The notes: generated from the sequence alone by a model not told the origin. DNA of 64,000 nt from Cycloclasticus sp. (GCA_002733135.1 NVUJ01000002.1:62001-126000), one strand, 5' to 3'; numbered from the stretch's first letter, positions 27,211 to 37,277 are shown. Translations and numbers: made by a program.

Positions 27211-27782
27211 ATGAATCAATTAATATTAGCATGTTTATTGTTTTTAACTATGTATTGGGTTGTGTCTGGTGGCCCTTTGCGTGTGCCTATAGTTAATATT
27301 TTGGGAGAAAGTCTCTTTAAAATTCATAACTACTCTAAACCTAGTTTGGATGGGAATTGCCTACTTAAATGCTTTGTACGGGCCAACGTGGGGGAGTGTT
27401 AACAGGTCTACAGCCAGTCACGATAATAATTATATTTGTGGTGTGTATTATGCTGCCAATGAGTATTATGGATAAAAACCCTACATTATTGGGGCTGGTT
27501 TCGGCTGAAAATGTTAAACCTAAAGGCATGTTACGTATTACTCGCCATGTTGGGCTCCTTGGGCCTTTAAACCTAGACAGAAAATATAAGGTTAGATATG
27601 GCTAGGCTTGGGATAAGTTTGCTGCACAAACATCGTACCTTCCTACGGGAGCAATTTTCTCTGGTCGCAATAAGCTTGTTTTACAAGAATTAAACAAATG
27701 GGGTTTAGCGTTAGGTATTTTCTTATTTATAACGTTGTCGTACTTCCACCAAGATTGGTTTGGGGTACCGGCATTTCCTTAG
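27211..27782 (+). pseudogene. NnrU-family membrane protein, disrupted
   Basis: Pieces of an NnrU-like integral membrane protein lie in order but in different frames. MNQLILACLLFLTMYWVVSGG..PLRVPIVNILGESLFK starts at 27211 in one frame; a second frame (from about 27370) gives hydrophobic helices and the family motif KGMLRITRH; an in-frame TAG at 27603-27605 interrupts it, after which AWDKFAAQTSYLP, IFSGRNKLVLQELNKWG and a last membrane helix continue to TAG at 27780. At least one frameshift plus one nonsense codon are needed, so this is a decayed gene. NnrU homologues are tied to nitric oxide/denitrification or carotenoid isomerase-like functions. Confidence 0.8.
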
Positions 27783-27871
27783 AAATGTTGTAGCAGCTTT
27801 CTTATATTAGAGAATAATAATATTTATTTAAAAATCAAACAGTAGAGTGCCTTATAATAAGCGTTTTTTAC

Positions 27872-28774
27872 TTGATCATCCTTTTGATAGCTTCAATACC
27901 ATCTTACATTTGGTTAACGTTGATTGCATCAGCGCTGCATGCCTTTAGTTTTACCTATACGAAACAGTTCCTTGCGCATTCTGGTAATCGCATGAAGCTG
28001 GCCTTTTACAGCCAGTACGCTGTAGGTCTGATAGCTTTTTGCTTGTTGCCATTTGTGGACTTAGATCAACTGTGGGCGAATATAGAACTGATTTTATTGA
28101 TGTGCGCCTTTGTTTTGGTTGCGCAAACATTTTACTTGAACGCCTTGCAGCACGGTGACGCCTCTTTTGTTGTTCCCATGCTAGGTTGTAAAATGTTTGC
28201 AGTGGCGGGCTTGTCGGTGTTGTTCCTTAGTGAAACGTATAGCTCTATTGTGTACATTGGAGCGGCAGGTGCTTTCGCTAGTTTGTTTTTTCTTAACGAT
28301 GGAAAACTACACGGCTCTCCCAAATCCTTGGTTTACGTGCTGTTAACGTGTGTGTTATTTGCTTTTGCTGATATAGCAGTGGTCTTGCTGCTAAACAGAG
28401 GAGTGGGTGGCTTGGATTTAGCCGTGTTTGTTTTTATTGTACCCACGGCATTATTGATGCCTTTATCACCGCTTATTTTTAAAAGTGATTGGCAAGTGAA
28501 CAAAGCCTTTAGTAAAACCTTATTTATTTATGCGGTTGTGCAATTAGCGGGTATTATTATTTTGATGGTTGCATTTAAACAAGCGCAACAGGTAACGGTT
28601 ATTAACATTGTTCAATCGTCACGCGGATTCATTGCTATTGGTATGGTCTATTTAATGGCACGATTTGGTCTTAGTCATATTGAGGTGCTGTCCAAGCGAC
28701 AATTAATTAATCGAGCATTTGGTGGTTTCTTAATGTTTGCTTCATTAACAATGGCGGTCATGGGTTTGCAATAA
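27872..28774 (+). CDS. EamA/DMT-family transporter
   Basis: 300 residues with about ten hydrophobic helices in two five-helix halves and the EamA-type motif near the end of the first half (VPMLGCKMFAVAGLSVLFLSETYSSIVYIGAAGAFAS). The TTG at 27872 is the start used here; the true start may be slightly up- or downstream. Drug/metabolite exporters of this group carry small organic molecules; substrate unknown. It converges on the biphenyl-dioxygenase-like beta gene, leaving 23 bp. Confidence 0.75.
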   Translation: MIILLIASIPSYIWLTLIASALHAFSFTYTKQFLAHSGNRMKLAFYSQYAVGLIAFCLLPFVDLDQLWANIELILLMCAFVLVAQTFYLNALQHGDASFVVPMLGCKMFAVAGLSVLFLSETYSSIVYIGAAGAFASLFFLNDGKLHGSPKSLVYVLLTCVLFAFADIAVVLLLNRGVGGLDLAVFVFIVPTALLMPLSPLIFKSDWQVNKAFSKTLFIYAVVQLAGIIILMVAFKQAQQVTVINIVQSSRGFIAIGMVYLMARFGLSHIEVLSKRQLINRAFGGFLMFASLTMAVMGLQ

Positions 28775-28797
28775 TACAACGCTGCTAAGCGTAGGCT

Positions 28798-29370
28798 TTA
28801 AAAGAAAATACTGAGATTGTTTGACAGAACAGTACTTTGATCTAGTAGTAATGTGCGTTTTGCAATTTTAAAACCTAAGTCATTGTCTGTACGCCGAAGT
28901 ATGTCATGGCGCTCGCCTGCAAAAATATCAACTTGTGTTTCTAAACGATTTCGGTATACCAAAAAGGCTGAGCAAACCTCATACGTATTGGTTTCCTCTC
29001 CTTCATGAATAATGACGTTGGATACAGTGTGACGTGTTCTAGAAGCGGGGTTTTCAGACCAGCTATAGTCACTTTGTAGCTTACGCAATCGACCACGCAT
29101 TGTGTTGATATCATCATCAAAATGAGCAAATTCATCAGCGCCAGAATACTCACTGACATCGGTATCGCGAACACGTCCACGTTTCATAACATTGCGCCGT
29201 ATTGGCATAAAGTAATGAATGTCTTCATCAAGTAGAGCAAACCAATCTTCATAGGCAATATTGTCTAATAGAAGTGCTTCTCGGTAATAAAATTGCTCAA
29301 TTTCATGTTGAAGCGAAGGGTCAGTTTTCGATGCTGAAATAACTTTTTGTATATCAAATTTAGAAGACAT
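28798..29370 (-). CDS. bphA2: Biphenyl dioxygenase-type beta subunit
   Basis: 190 residues. By eye strongly similar to BphA2/BphE proteins: [80 protein letters not shown] and the C terminus [16 protein letters not shown]. It shapes the alpha3beta3 hexamer with the BphA1-like subunit encoded 61 bp upstream. Distinct from the beta subunit at 25700 despite the common fold. Confidence 0.92.
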   Translation of the reverse strand: MSSKFDIQKVISASKTDPSLQHEIEQFYYREALLLDNIAYEDWFALLDEDIHYFMPIRRNVMKRGRVRDTDVSEYSGADEFAHFDDDINTMRGRLRKLQSDYSWSENPASRTRHTVSNVIIHEGEETNTYEVCSAFLVYRNRLETQVDIFAGERHDILRRTDNDLGFKIAKRTLLLDQSTVLSNNLSIFF

Positions 29371-29431
29371 AGAAAGTTCCTTTATACGTATAAGTTTGAA
29401 TTAATGAGGAAAGAATGTTGCTGGTGCCATT

Positions 29432-30787
<1,356 letters not shown>

Positions 30788-30832
30788 TTATTGTTGGTAA
30801 ATTATTCTACATAGGTGCTGTGGATGTTTATA

Positions 30833-30846
30833 CACAAAATTTTGTG
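30833..30846. promoter_or_regulatory. CACAAAATTTTGTG palindrome, candidate operator
   Basis: Perfect 14-bp dyad between the divergent bphA1-like gene (starts 30766) and the xylG-like gene (30927), 67 bp and 81 bp from the two start codons. The placement suits a shared operator. No regulator gene adjoins, so the binding protein is unknown. Confidence 0.45.
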
Positions 30847-30926
30847 ATTGATGCTTTTATGAAGGTTATAAGATGGTGAATGTTAGAATTGTTTTAATGT
30901 AGGCAAACCAAAATTTAGGTGAGCTA

Positions 30927-32387
30927 ATGCAAAAAATTTAAAATTTCATTAACGGTGAATTTGTTTCTGCGACTAATGCGAAGTGGTTTAATAAACATTC
31001 CCCAGTTGATAACTGTGTTATTGCACAGGTGACCGAGGCGAGTAAGGCGGATGTTAATCAGGCCGTTATGGCAGCAAAGGCGGCGTATCAAGGTGAGTGG
31101 GGAAGCTATAACGTAGGGCAACGTGTTGATATGCTGTATGCAGTGGCCGATGAGATAACCCGTCGCTTTGATGATTTTGTAACGGCAGAGATGGCAGATA
31201 CAGGCCAGCCAAAAGCGATTATGACGCATGCGTTTATTCCACGCGGTGCGGCTAATTTTAAGGTGTTTGCTGATGTAATTAAAAATGTGGCGACTGAATC
31301 GTTTCAAACCACCACGCCCGATGGCCTTGGTGCGGTTAATTACGCGATACGCGTTCCGAAGGGTGTTATTGGTGTTATCTCGCCGTGGAATGCACCGTTT
31401 TTATTAATGAGGTGGAAAGTAGGCCCCGCATTAGCCTGTGGCAATACGGTCGTTGTAAAGCCGTCTGAAGAAACACCAATGACAGCCGCATTATTGGGTG
31501 AAGTGATGCAAACAGTCGGATTGCCTAATGGTGTGTTTAACGTGGTGAATGGTTTTGGGCCAAATTCAACCGGTGAGTTTTTAACTCATCACCCCGATGT
31601 GGATGCGATTACCTTTACCGGCGAAGCCGTTACTGGCACGGCCATTATGAAAGCGGCAGCAGAAGGCATGCGAGATCTGTCGTTTGAGTTGGGCGGTAAA
31701 AATGCCAGCTTGGTGTTTGCTGATTGTGATTTTGAACAGGCCGTAGAAGGTATCTACCGCTCATCATTTTTAAACTCAGGGCAGGTATGTTTAGGCGCGG
31801 AAAGGGTGTATGTGGAAAGGCCAATCTTTGAGAAATTTGTTGAGGCGCTAAAGTGCAAAGTTGAGGGTGTGAAACATGGTCGGCCAGATGATGTGGATGC
31901 TAACTATGGTCCGATGATTAGCCATGAGCACCAAGAGAAAGTACTTTCGTATTATAAAAACGCGGTAGAAGAAGGCGCGACTGTTATAGTCGGTGGCGGT
32001 GTGCCTGATATGCCAGATGATTTGAAAGACGGCGCTTGGGTTGAGCCAACCATTTGGACCGGTTTGCCTGAAACAGCAACAGTGATGAAAGAAGAGGTTT
32101 TTGGCCCGTGTTGCCATATTGCGCCGTTTGATGATGAGCAGGGGGTTATTCGATTAGCCAATGACACGCCATATGGTTTATCAACCACCATTTGGACCAC
32201 AGACCTATCACGTGGGCATCGAGTAGCTGCCAAAATAGACGTGGGTATTACTTGGATTAATAGCTGGTTTTTGCGTGATTTGCGAACCGCTTTTGGCGGC
32301 TCTAAACAGTCTGGAATAGGGCGTGAAGGTGGCGTTCATTCATTAGAGTTTTATACCGAAACACGTAATATTTGCGTAAAGCTATAA
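30927..32387 (+). pseudogene. xylG: 2-Hydroxymuconic semialdehyde dehydrogenase with early stop
   Basis: From the ATG at 30927 the frame reads MQKI, then TAA at 30939-30941, then NFINGEFVSATNAKW and on without further interruption for 480 codons. XylG/DmpC proteins start almost identically (M-x-x-I-K-x-FI-x-G-x-FV), so a Lys codon has become a stop. The rest is excellent: GVIGVISPWNAPFLLMRWKVGPALACGNTVVVKPSEETP, ELGGKNASLVFADCDF, catalytic Cys in SGQVCLGAERVYVERP, and GREGGVHSLEFYTETRNICVKL. Translation from the GTG at 31029 would give 452 residues lacking the first strand. The enzyme oxidises 2-hydroxymuconic semialdehyde to the dienedioate. Either a very recent pseudogene, a shortened protein, or a sequencing error. 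Confidence 0.65.
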
Positions 32388-32390
32388 AAA

Positions 32391-32423
32391 ATAGCCGAGA
32401 TACTAATATAGTACCTCGGCTAT
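32391..32423 (-). terminator. Hairpin terminator after the nahF-like gene
   Basis: 15-bp stem with one mismatch around an ATA loop; the strand downstream of the minus-strand gene ends in a T tract (the A run at 32386-32390 on the plus strand). It lies in the 68-bp gap between the converging xylG-like and nahF-like genes. Its 25-nt core (32395-32419) matches 33942-33966 at 20 of 25 positions. Confidence 0.75.
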
Positions 32424-32455
32424 GAACGTTAAAACGTACGTTTTAAGTTACAGCA

Positions 32456-33913
32456 CTAGAATGGATAATGAACATGATCTGGCGCAACGGTTATCCAGCG
32501 TAATTCAGTAAATTCATCAATCATGGCGCGACCATCGAAGCGGCCATACCCCGTGGCTTTTGTACCGCCATAAGGTGCTTGGGCTTCCGCATTAACCGTG
32601 GCGCTATTGATATGGCAAATCCCAGATTCAATATGTTTTGCCATTTTCATGGCTCTAGGGAAGTTGCGACTAAACACAGCGCCCGCTAATCCATACTCTG
32701 TATCGTTGGCAACAAACAACGCTTCCTCATCGTTTTTAACGCGGATAATGGAAATAAGGGGTCCGAAAGATTCTTCCTCATAGGTTCTCATGCTGCTATC
32801 AACGTGATCAAGAATGGTTGCTGGCATTGACGAGCCATCTGCTTCGCCGCCTTTAACCAAGGTAGCCCCTTTACTAATCGCATCTTTAACGATTTCATTA
32901 AGTCGTGCGCCAGAGCTTGAATCAACCAACGGGCCAATAATACATTGTGCGTGTTCTTCTTCAACTGGGTTGCCAGCCGTTAATTGTTGCGCGGCTACTG
33001 AGAATTTTTCTACAAATTCATCGGCTACTTTCTCGTCAATAACAATTCGACCAGTCGTCATGCAAATTTGCCCTTGGTAGAGGAAACAACCGAAAACGGC
33101 GGCTCTAACGGCTTCATCAATATTCGCGTCATCCAAAATAACCAGAGGTGATTTGCCGCCAAGTTCTAGCAAGCAACGCTTTAAATGTTTGCCAGCGTGT
33201 TGGGCAATAATGCGACCAACACGTGTAGATCCGGTAAAGTTAATACGTCGTATTGCCGGGTGTGCAATCAGAGCTTCGGTAATCTGCGGTGCATCTTCAG
33301 AGGCGTGAGTTATTACATTAAGAACACCTGCTGGTAAGCCGGCCTCAATTAATGAATCGGCCACTAACATATGTGTTTTAGGGCTGACTTCCGAGGCGCG
33401 GAAAACAACGGTGTTACCACACGCTATTGGGTAAGCAATGGCGCGTGCCGCCAATACAATAGGGCCGTTCCACGGGGCCATGCTGAAAATAACACCAACG
33501 GGTTGGCGAAAGGTCATCGATAAGGTATCTGGCTTATCCGTTGGGATAGTTTCACCCTGAATTTGAGTAGTCATGCTGGCTGCTTCACGGAATAAACCAG
33601 CTGCCGCCATCACGTTAAAGCCCGACCAAAGCGCCGAAGAGCCAACTTCAGCAGCCATCGCTTGAATAAATTCACCTGCTTTACTTTCTAAAATATCAGC
33701 CGCTTTTAATAATAAAAGGCGACGTTCTGTTGGCCCTGTTTCAGACCATGTTTTGAATGCTATAGCGGCTGAATCAGCGGCCTTATTAGCATCGTCAATG
33801 GTAGCCGCTGCACCTTGAGTGACTGTTTTATTGGTTACCGGGTTAAGTCGTTGAAAGGTAGCGCCATTTGATGCGTCTACAGCTTTATTATTGATAATTA
33901 GTTTAGTTTCCAT
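32456..33913 (-). CDS. nahF: Salicylaldehyde-type aldehyde dehydrogenase
   Basis: 485 residues. By eye close to NahF/DoxF along the full length: FKTWSETGPTERRLLLLKAAD, GFNVMAAAGLFREAASMTTQIQGETIPTDK, LSMTFRQPVGVI, RINFTGSTRVGRIIAQHAGKHLKRCLLELGGKSPL with the catalytic Glu, and the Cys in YQGQICMTT. YGGTKATGYGRFDGRAMIDEFTELRW ends the protein. It oxidises salicylaldehyde or another aromatic aldehyde with NAD+. The monocistronic gene lies between two related hairpins. Confidence 0.85.
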   Translation of the reverse strand: METKLIINNKAVDASNGATFQRLNPVTNKTVTQGAAATIDDANKAADSAAIAFKTWSETGPTERRLLLLKAADILESKAGEFIQAMAAEVGSSALWSGFNVMAAAGLFREAASMTTQIQGETIPTDKPDTLSMTFRQPVGVIFSMAPWNGPIVLAARAIAYPIACGNTVVFRASEVSPKTHMLVADSLIEAGLPAGVLNVITHASEDAPQITEALIAHPAIRRINFTGSTRVGRIIAQHAGKHLKRCLLELGGKSPLVILDDANIDEAVRAAVFGCFLYQGQICMTTGRIVIDEKVADEFVEKFSVAAQQLTAGNPVEEEHAQCIIGPLVDSSSGARLNEIVKDAISKGATLVKGGEADGSSMPATILDHVDSSMRTYEEESFGPLISIIRVKNDEEALFVANDTEYGLAGAVFSRNFPRAMKMAKHIESGICHINSATVNAEAQAPYGGTKATGYGRFDGRAMIDEFTELRWITVAPDHVHYPF

Positions 33914-33940
33914 TGTACCTTTGTGGTTATGCTAAAAATC

Positions 33941-33967
33941 CCCGAGGTACTGCAATAGTGCCTCGGG
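33941..33967 (-). terminator. Hairpin terminator after the GST gene
   Basis: CCCGAGGTACT and AGTGCCTCGGG (one G-U pair) around a 5-nt loop; on the minus strand it is followed by GATTTTTAGC. It sits 14 bp after the GST stop codon and just upstream of the nahF-like gene. Sequence relative of the hairpin at 32391-32423. Confidence 0.75.
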
Positions 33968-33980
33968 TTGTGGGTTAAAC

Positions 33981-34586
33981 TTACGCTAAACCTTCATGCT
34001 TTAGTGCTTCTTGCACGGCAGGGCGGGCACCAATACGTTCTTGGAAGGCTAAAAGTGATGGCCAAGGCGAGGCATCAAATTCAAAATAAGGGTGCCAGCT
34101 TAAGATAACGAACAAGTAAATATCAGCAACTGAATACTGGTCGCCTAATAGGTAATCTTTATCGCCTAAGGCATCTACTAATTGCCCTAAACGGTTGCTA
34201 TAACCTTCTACCAGAATGGCTTTAGCTTCATCAGGCATCGCGGGGTTAAACAAAGGTGCAACGCCTTTGTGTAATTCAGTAGATAGGAAGTTTAACCATT
34301 GTTGTAGTTTTGCGCGTTCAAATGTGTCGGCGGCAGGGGCTAGATTTTTTTCAGGAGCTAGGCCAGCAAAGTATTGAATAATAGCGGGGCCTTCAAACAA
34401 AAAATCACCGTTATCAAGTTCCAGCGCAGGTACGTAACCACATGGGTTAATGTCTAGGTAGTTGTCACCGTTTTCAAGCGTGTGAGATGCCAAGTCTACT
34501 TTAACGAGTTCAACGTTTAAGCCAGTTTCGCAAATAGCAATGTGTGGTGATAGAGAGCAAGATCCAGGTGAGTAATAAAGTTTCAT
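33981..34586 (-). CDS. Beta-class glutathione S-transferase (BphK-like)
   Basis: 201 residues beginning MKLYYSPGSCSLSPHIA, with the beta-class catalytic Cys at residue 10 and the INPCGYVPALELDNG / FEGPAIIQY thioredoxin-fold signature. The C-terminal helical domain closes with YSVADIYLFVILSW. GSTs of this class (BphK, GstB) are often found inside aromatic degradation clusters, where they dehalogenate or detoxify intermediates; the role here is inference from that context. Confidence 0.88.
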   Translation of the reverse strand: MKLYYSPGSCSLSPHIAICETGLNVELVKVDLASHTLENGDNYLDINPCGYVPALELDNGDFLFEGPAIIQYFAGLAPEKNLAPAADTFERAKLQQWLNFLSTELHKGVAPLFNPAMPDEAKAILVEGYSNRLGQLVDALGDKDYLLGDQYSVADIYLFVILSWHPYFEFDASPWPSLLAFQERIGARPAVQEALKHEGLA

Positions 34587-34613
34587 TTGTGTTATTCCTT
34601 TTAGTTAAGTTGT

Positions 34614-34799
34614 GAGGCCTTAGCACGAAAGCTCTTTTGCTCCCATACGGCGTCGCCTAAAGGCGCCTACTTTTGGTAAAAAAGTGCTCAATCGGTCATT
34701 TACTCCAGTAAACTCCCTCTTTCCGCACATTTTTGCCTCGCCTAAAAGCGCCTACTGTTGGTGTCTGGAAGCAAAATCTTCTTCCGTGCAAATGCCTCA
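34614..34799 (+). repeat. Dispersed intergenic repeat, copy 1
   Basis: Shares its backbone with 55454-55593, in the same orientation: an AAAGCTCTTTTGC start, ATACGGCGT, CTCAATCGGTCATTTA, an AGTAAACTC block, TCTTTCCGC, CATTTTTGCCT and the TTCCGTGCAAATGCCTCA end. This copy holds a perfect internal dyad, TTTACTCCAGTAAA (34699-34712), and is 46 bp longer because of two 24-bp insertions. It fills most of the 302-bp gap between the GST and the carboxymuconolactone-decarboxylase-like gene, in which no gene is seen. Confidence 0.85.
34654..34762 (+). repeat. Two 24-bp direct repeats inside repeat copy 1
   Basis: The units at 34654-34677 and 34739-34762 match at 22 of 24 positions; both start CGCCTAAA and end TTGGT. 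Neither is present at the matching place in copy 2 (55454-55593), so each looks like an insertion into the ancestral repeat. Confidence 0.8.
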
Positions 34800-34888
34800 T
34801 TATAAATATAAAATCGAAGCAATTAAATTGTACTTGCCACTCCGATGTTAACCAATCAGTAACAGCTGATAAAGTGACTGATGCAATA

Positions 34889-35485
34889 TTAGCGGTGCTT
34901 GCCAACACTCCAACCTTTATCGGCAATAAGGTGTTCGGCTGCGGCTAAAGGTTCTTCTTCAAGGGGCGTTGCCATAGAGTCATTCCAGCGGTTAAAGAAA
35001 CCGAACATGCCAATGACGCCTAATAGCTCAACAATTTCTTCCTCATTCCAATGTTCACACAGACGGCCGTATAGCTCGTCGGTTACATCATTGGGAACGG
35101 CTGCCGCAGCTAATGCATAATCGAGAGCGATACGCTCTTTATTGCTAAATAATGGGCTTTGGTTATAGGTATACACATCCCTCATTTTCTCTTCGCTAAT
35201 GCCAAAGCGGGTAGCGCTAACCGAGGTATGTGCTTTGCAATATTGGCAACCGGCCGCTTGACTGGCGATATGGGCAACCAGGCGTTTAAATCCAAGATCA
35301 ACTTGTCCGTTGGGAGAAAACACCGCTTTATTCATTTGAATAACCGACTTGGCAATGGCTGGCACGCGTTGCATGGTTAATAAGCTATTGGGTACAAAGC
35401 CAAGCGTGTTCATAAAGTGGTTAAATTCTTTCTTTAACTCTTCGTCTTGGCAATCATCAATGGACAGTGGTTTCATTCGTGACAT
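34889..35485 (-). CDS. Carboxymuconolactone decarboxylase/AhpD-like protein
   Basis: 198 residues with the peroxidase-related AhpD signature C80-x2-C83-x2-H86 in AAGCQYCKAHTS, and typical flanking helices (FSNKERIALDYALAAA, LYGRLCEHWNEEEIVELLGVIGMFGFFNRWND). The CxxC in this position gives AhpD-type disulfide reductase activity in known members, rather than gamma-carboxymuconolactone decarboxylation. AGGAG ribosome binding site. Possibly protects against peroxides generated by uncoupled oxygenases; that is inference. Confidence 0.75.
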   Translation of the reverse strand: MSRMKPLSIDDCQDEELKKEFNHFMNTLGFVPNSLLTMQRVPAIAKSVIQMNKAVFSPNGQVDLGFKRLVAHIASQAAGCQYCKAHTSVSATRFGISEEKMRDVYTYNQSPLFSNKERIALDYALAAAAVPNDVTDELYGRLCEHWNEEEIVELLGVIGMFGFFNRWNDSMATPLEEEPLAAAEHLIADKGWSVGKHR

Positions 35486-35542
35486 AAAAACTCCTAAAGA
35501 TTGGGTTGTATTAGTTGTATTAGAGGGGGCTTGCTTGATTAG

Positions 35543-36022
35543 CTATTTAATATGGTGCGGGCAAGCCCAGTACTTTTTTATAATATAACATAAGGCTAAT
35601 TGTGGGCGAACGGGCGAAATTCGTGGTATCAGCGATTCACGTAGATAACGCGCAACATGATGTTTTTTTACATAACCAAAGTCACTATGAGTCATAACAG
35701 CAGTTTCGCAGGCGTGGAAACCAGCTTCAGCTGCAAGGTATTTGGAGGCATTAGTAGCTGCGCCGCAAGCGAGGTCATTGTCATATTGTGAAGCAGCAGA
35801 CATTACCATTAACCAAGCGGCTTCAAGCTCGGCCCAACAGATGGCAAGAGGGTGTTGAGTGCTCTGGTTTCGACCGATTGGGCGGTTAAAAACAATGCGT
35901 TCTGGGCTCATGCCATGGAGAATGTATTCAAAACTGCGGCCTTCTTCACTTATACGCTCTTCAACTGGTATCTTTAAACTATCAATAAATAATTCATTTG
36001 AGTCGACGGCTTTTCTTCTCAA
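35543..36022 (-). pseudogene. Acyl-CoA dehydrogenase remnant
   Basis: Only the C-terminal part of an acyl-CoA dehydrogenase remains. It is a clear degraded paralogue of the gene at 43773-44939: KAVDSNELFID, EEG..FE.ILHGM..ERI, QHPLAI.WAELEAAWLMV.SA, AGFHACETAVM and RESLIPR line up. Lesions: the first 60% is gone, about 23 codons are missing between HGMSPERI and VFNRPIG (the intact gene has GAACG-x-ATT on both sides, suggesting deletion between short direct repeats), and a frameshift near the end changes the VLGLP tail to YWACPHHIK. Not functional. Confidence 0.88.
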
Positions 36023-36121
36023 TGGTTAAGGTGTCGAATTGATACTGATTATGTGAACTGGGTTATTGAATTAGTAATTTACCGTGACCCAAAGTTAGGT
36101 TGCTTTTTGCCACACATAGTG

Positions 36122-36289
36122 CATATGGGCACCTCTATTAATTCATGATTGGCATCTTCGCACTTGAGAGACTCAATAACGTCGTTAAAAATCTTGCAAA
36201 TAGCACACTATTTGCTGCAATCTCCGCCTTGTTCTTGAGTCTCTCAAGTACAAATCTGCATAAACAGAATTAATAGAGGTGCCCATATG
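36122..36289. mobile_element. 168-bp symmetric palindromic MITE-like element
   Basis: Perfect 23-bp terminal inverted repeats (36122-36144 and 36267-36289), an inner perfect 14-bp pair CTTGAGAGACTCAA (36163-36176 and 36235-36248) and a central 8-bp pair with a CACA loop (36196-36215). All three pairs share exactly the same centre (36205.5), and the unpaired segments are equal in length (18/18 and 19/19), so the element is one long diverged palindrome. The outer CATATG on each side may be a 6-bp target duplication. No coding capacity. Likely the joined ends of an insertion sequence. It lies in the 386-bp gap between the dehydrogenase remnant and the CitE-like gene. Confidence 0.8.
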
Positions 36290-36355
36290 TTTATCATAAA
36301 TAATACGTTGAAAAATTAGGCTTGTTGAGCTTGGCACATAAAGGTAAGGCGCTTT

Positions 36356-36373
36356 ACAAACAAACGTTTGGTT
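36356..36373. promoter_or_regulatory. CAAAC-N4-GTTTG dyad, candidate TetR-family operator
   Basis: CAAACAAACGTTTGGTTG is an 18-bp dyad with one mismatched pair and also contains CAAAC-N4-GTTTG, the form of PsrA-type TetR operators. It lies 36 bp before the CitE-like gene, first of a run that ends with a TetR regulator gene. Autoregulation is a reasonable guess. Confidence 0.4.
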
Positions 36374-36408
36374 GATAGATTGATTTAATAAAAAACGTAA
36401 AATTCATT

Positions 36409-37275
36409 ATGAGCCCTATAACATCACTTCAGCGTTCAGTACTTTTTGTGCAGGGGAGCCATCAGCACCGCATAGAGAAATCGGTGGCGATTCCAGCTGA
36501 TGTGTTGGTGTTTGACTTAGAAGATGCTGTGTCGCCATCAGAAAAAGAGTGTGCTCGACGGTTGGTAATAGATGCATTGAAATCAACAGACTTTGCCAAT
36601 CGTCAATGTGTGGTACGTATAAATGGGGTGACGACGCCGTGGTTTAAAGATGATGTGGCTGCGCTAAGGGAGATACAAAACTGCGCAATTATGTTGCCGA
36701 AGTGTGAATGTGCCGGTGATCTTGTGCAACTTAAAACTGCTTTAAAAGGTCACCCAGCGACAATATATGCACTGGTTGAATCGGCGTTAGGCGTCTTTTC
36801 TGTCGGTGAGTTAGCTAAGAATTTAAATGCTGGTGATAAGCTTTGTTTCGGCCACTTAGATTTTGCGACCGATATGGGGCTAACAAACACGGAGCCAAGT
36901 ATTGGTTCTATTCACTACGCACGAAACCAAGTTGCTATCGCCGCCTGTGCCTTTAATGTCTCTGCAATTGACTGCCTAACGCTTGAGATGAAAAATGAGG
37001 CGGTGATAAGGCAGGATGTTATTGACGGTATGAATTTAGGTTTTCAAGGTAAGCTTTGTATTCATCCGTATCAAGTTGATATTGTGAATGAGGTTTACAC
37101 GCCCACAAAGGAACAATTGTTAAAAGCAAACAGGATATTAGACGAATGGGAAAAGGTAAAAGCTGATGGGCAGAGCGTTTTTACTTATGAAAATAAAATG
37201 GTAGACCTACCGGTTGTACATGCACAGCAGAATATTTTGTCACGTTATAACGCAATCATCAGTAGTCAATCTTAG
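36409..37275 (+). CDS. CitE/HpcH-family acyl-CoA lyase (citramalyl-CoA lyase-like)
   Basis: 288 residues. HpcH/HpaI-CitE (beta/alpha)8 fold: RSVLFVQGSH, VLVFDLEDAVSPSEK with a metal-binding acidic residue, VVRINGV, ALVESALGVF with the Glu ligand, LCFGHLDFATDMG with the Asp, and GKLCIHPYQVDIVNEVYTP. Members cleave malyl-, citramalyl- or 3-hydroxy-acyl-CoA esters by retro-aldol or Claisen chemistry. Followed after 2 bp by a MaoC-type hydratase, the combination of itaconyl-CoA hydratase (Ich) and citramalyl-CoA lyase (Ccl). Exact substrate open. Confidence 0.8.
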   Translation: MSPITSLQRSVLFVQGSHQHRIEKSVAIPADVLVFDLEDAVSPSEKECARRLVIDALKSTDFANRQCVVRINGVTTPWFKDDVAALREIQNCAIMLPKCECAGDLVQLKTALKGHPATIYALVESALGVFSVGELAKNLNAGDKLCFGHLDFATDMGLTNTEPSIGSIHYARNQVAIAACAFNVSAIDCLTLEMKNEAVIRQDVIDGMNLGFQGKLCIHPYQVDIVNEVYTPTKEQLLKANRILDEWEKVKADGQSVFTYENKMVDLPVVHAQQNILSRYNAIISSQS

Positions 37276-37277
37276 TA

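Noticed and set aside
27211-27605. Two separate small membrane-protein genes
   Set aside because: Together with the frame after the TAG at 27603 they make one NnrU-like protein, so they are fragments of a pseudogene.
34696-34948. Open frames on both strands through the 34.6-34.9 kb gap
   Set aside because: They are created by the dispersed repeat, and the translated sequences have no protein-like composition or family match.
36061-36408. Transposase gene for the palindromic element
   Set aside because: Too short; neither strand has an open frame with a DDE or other transposase motif.
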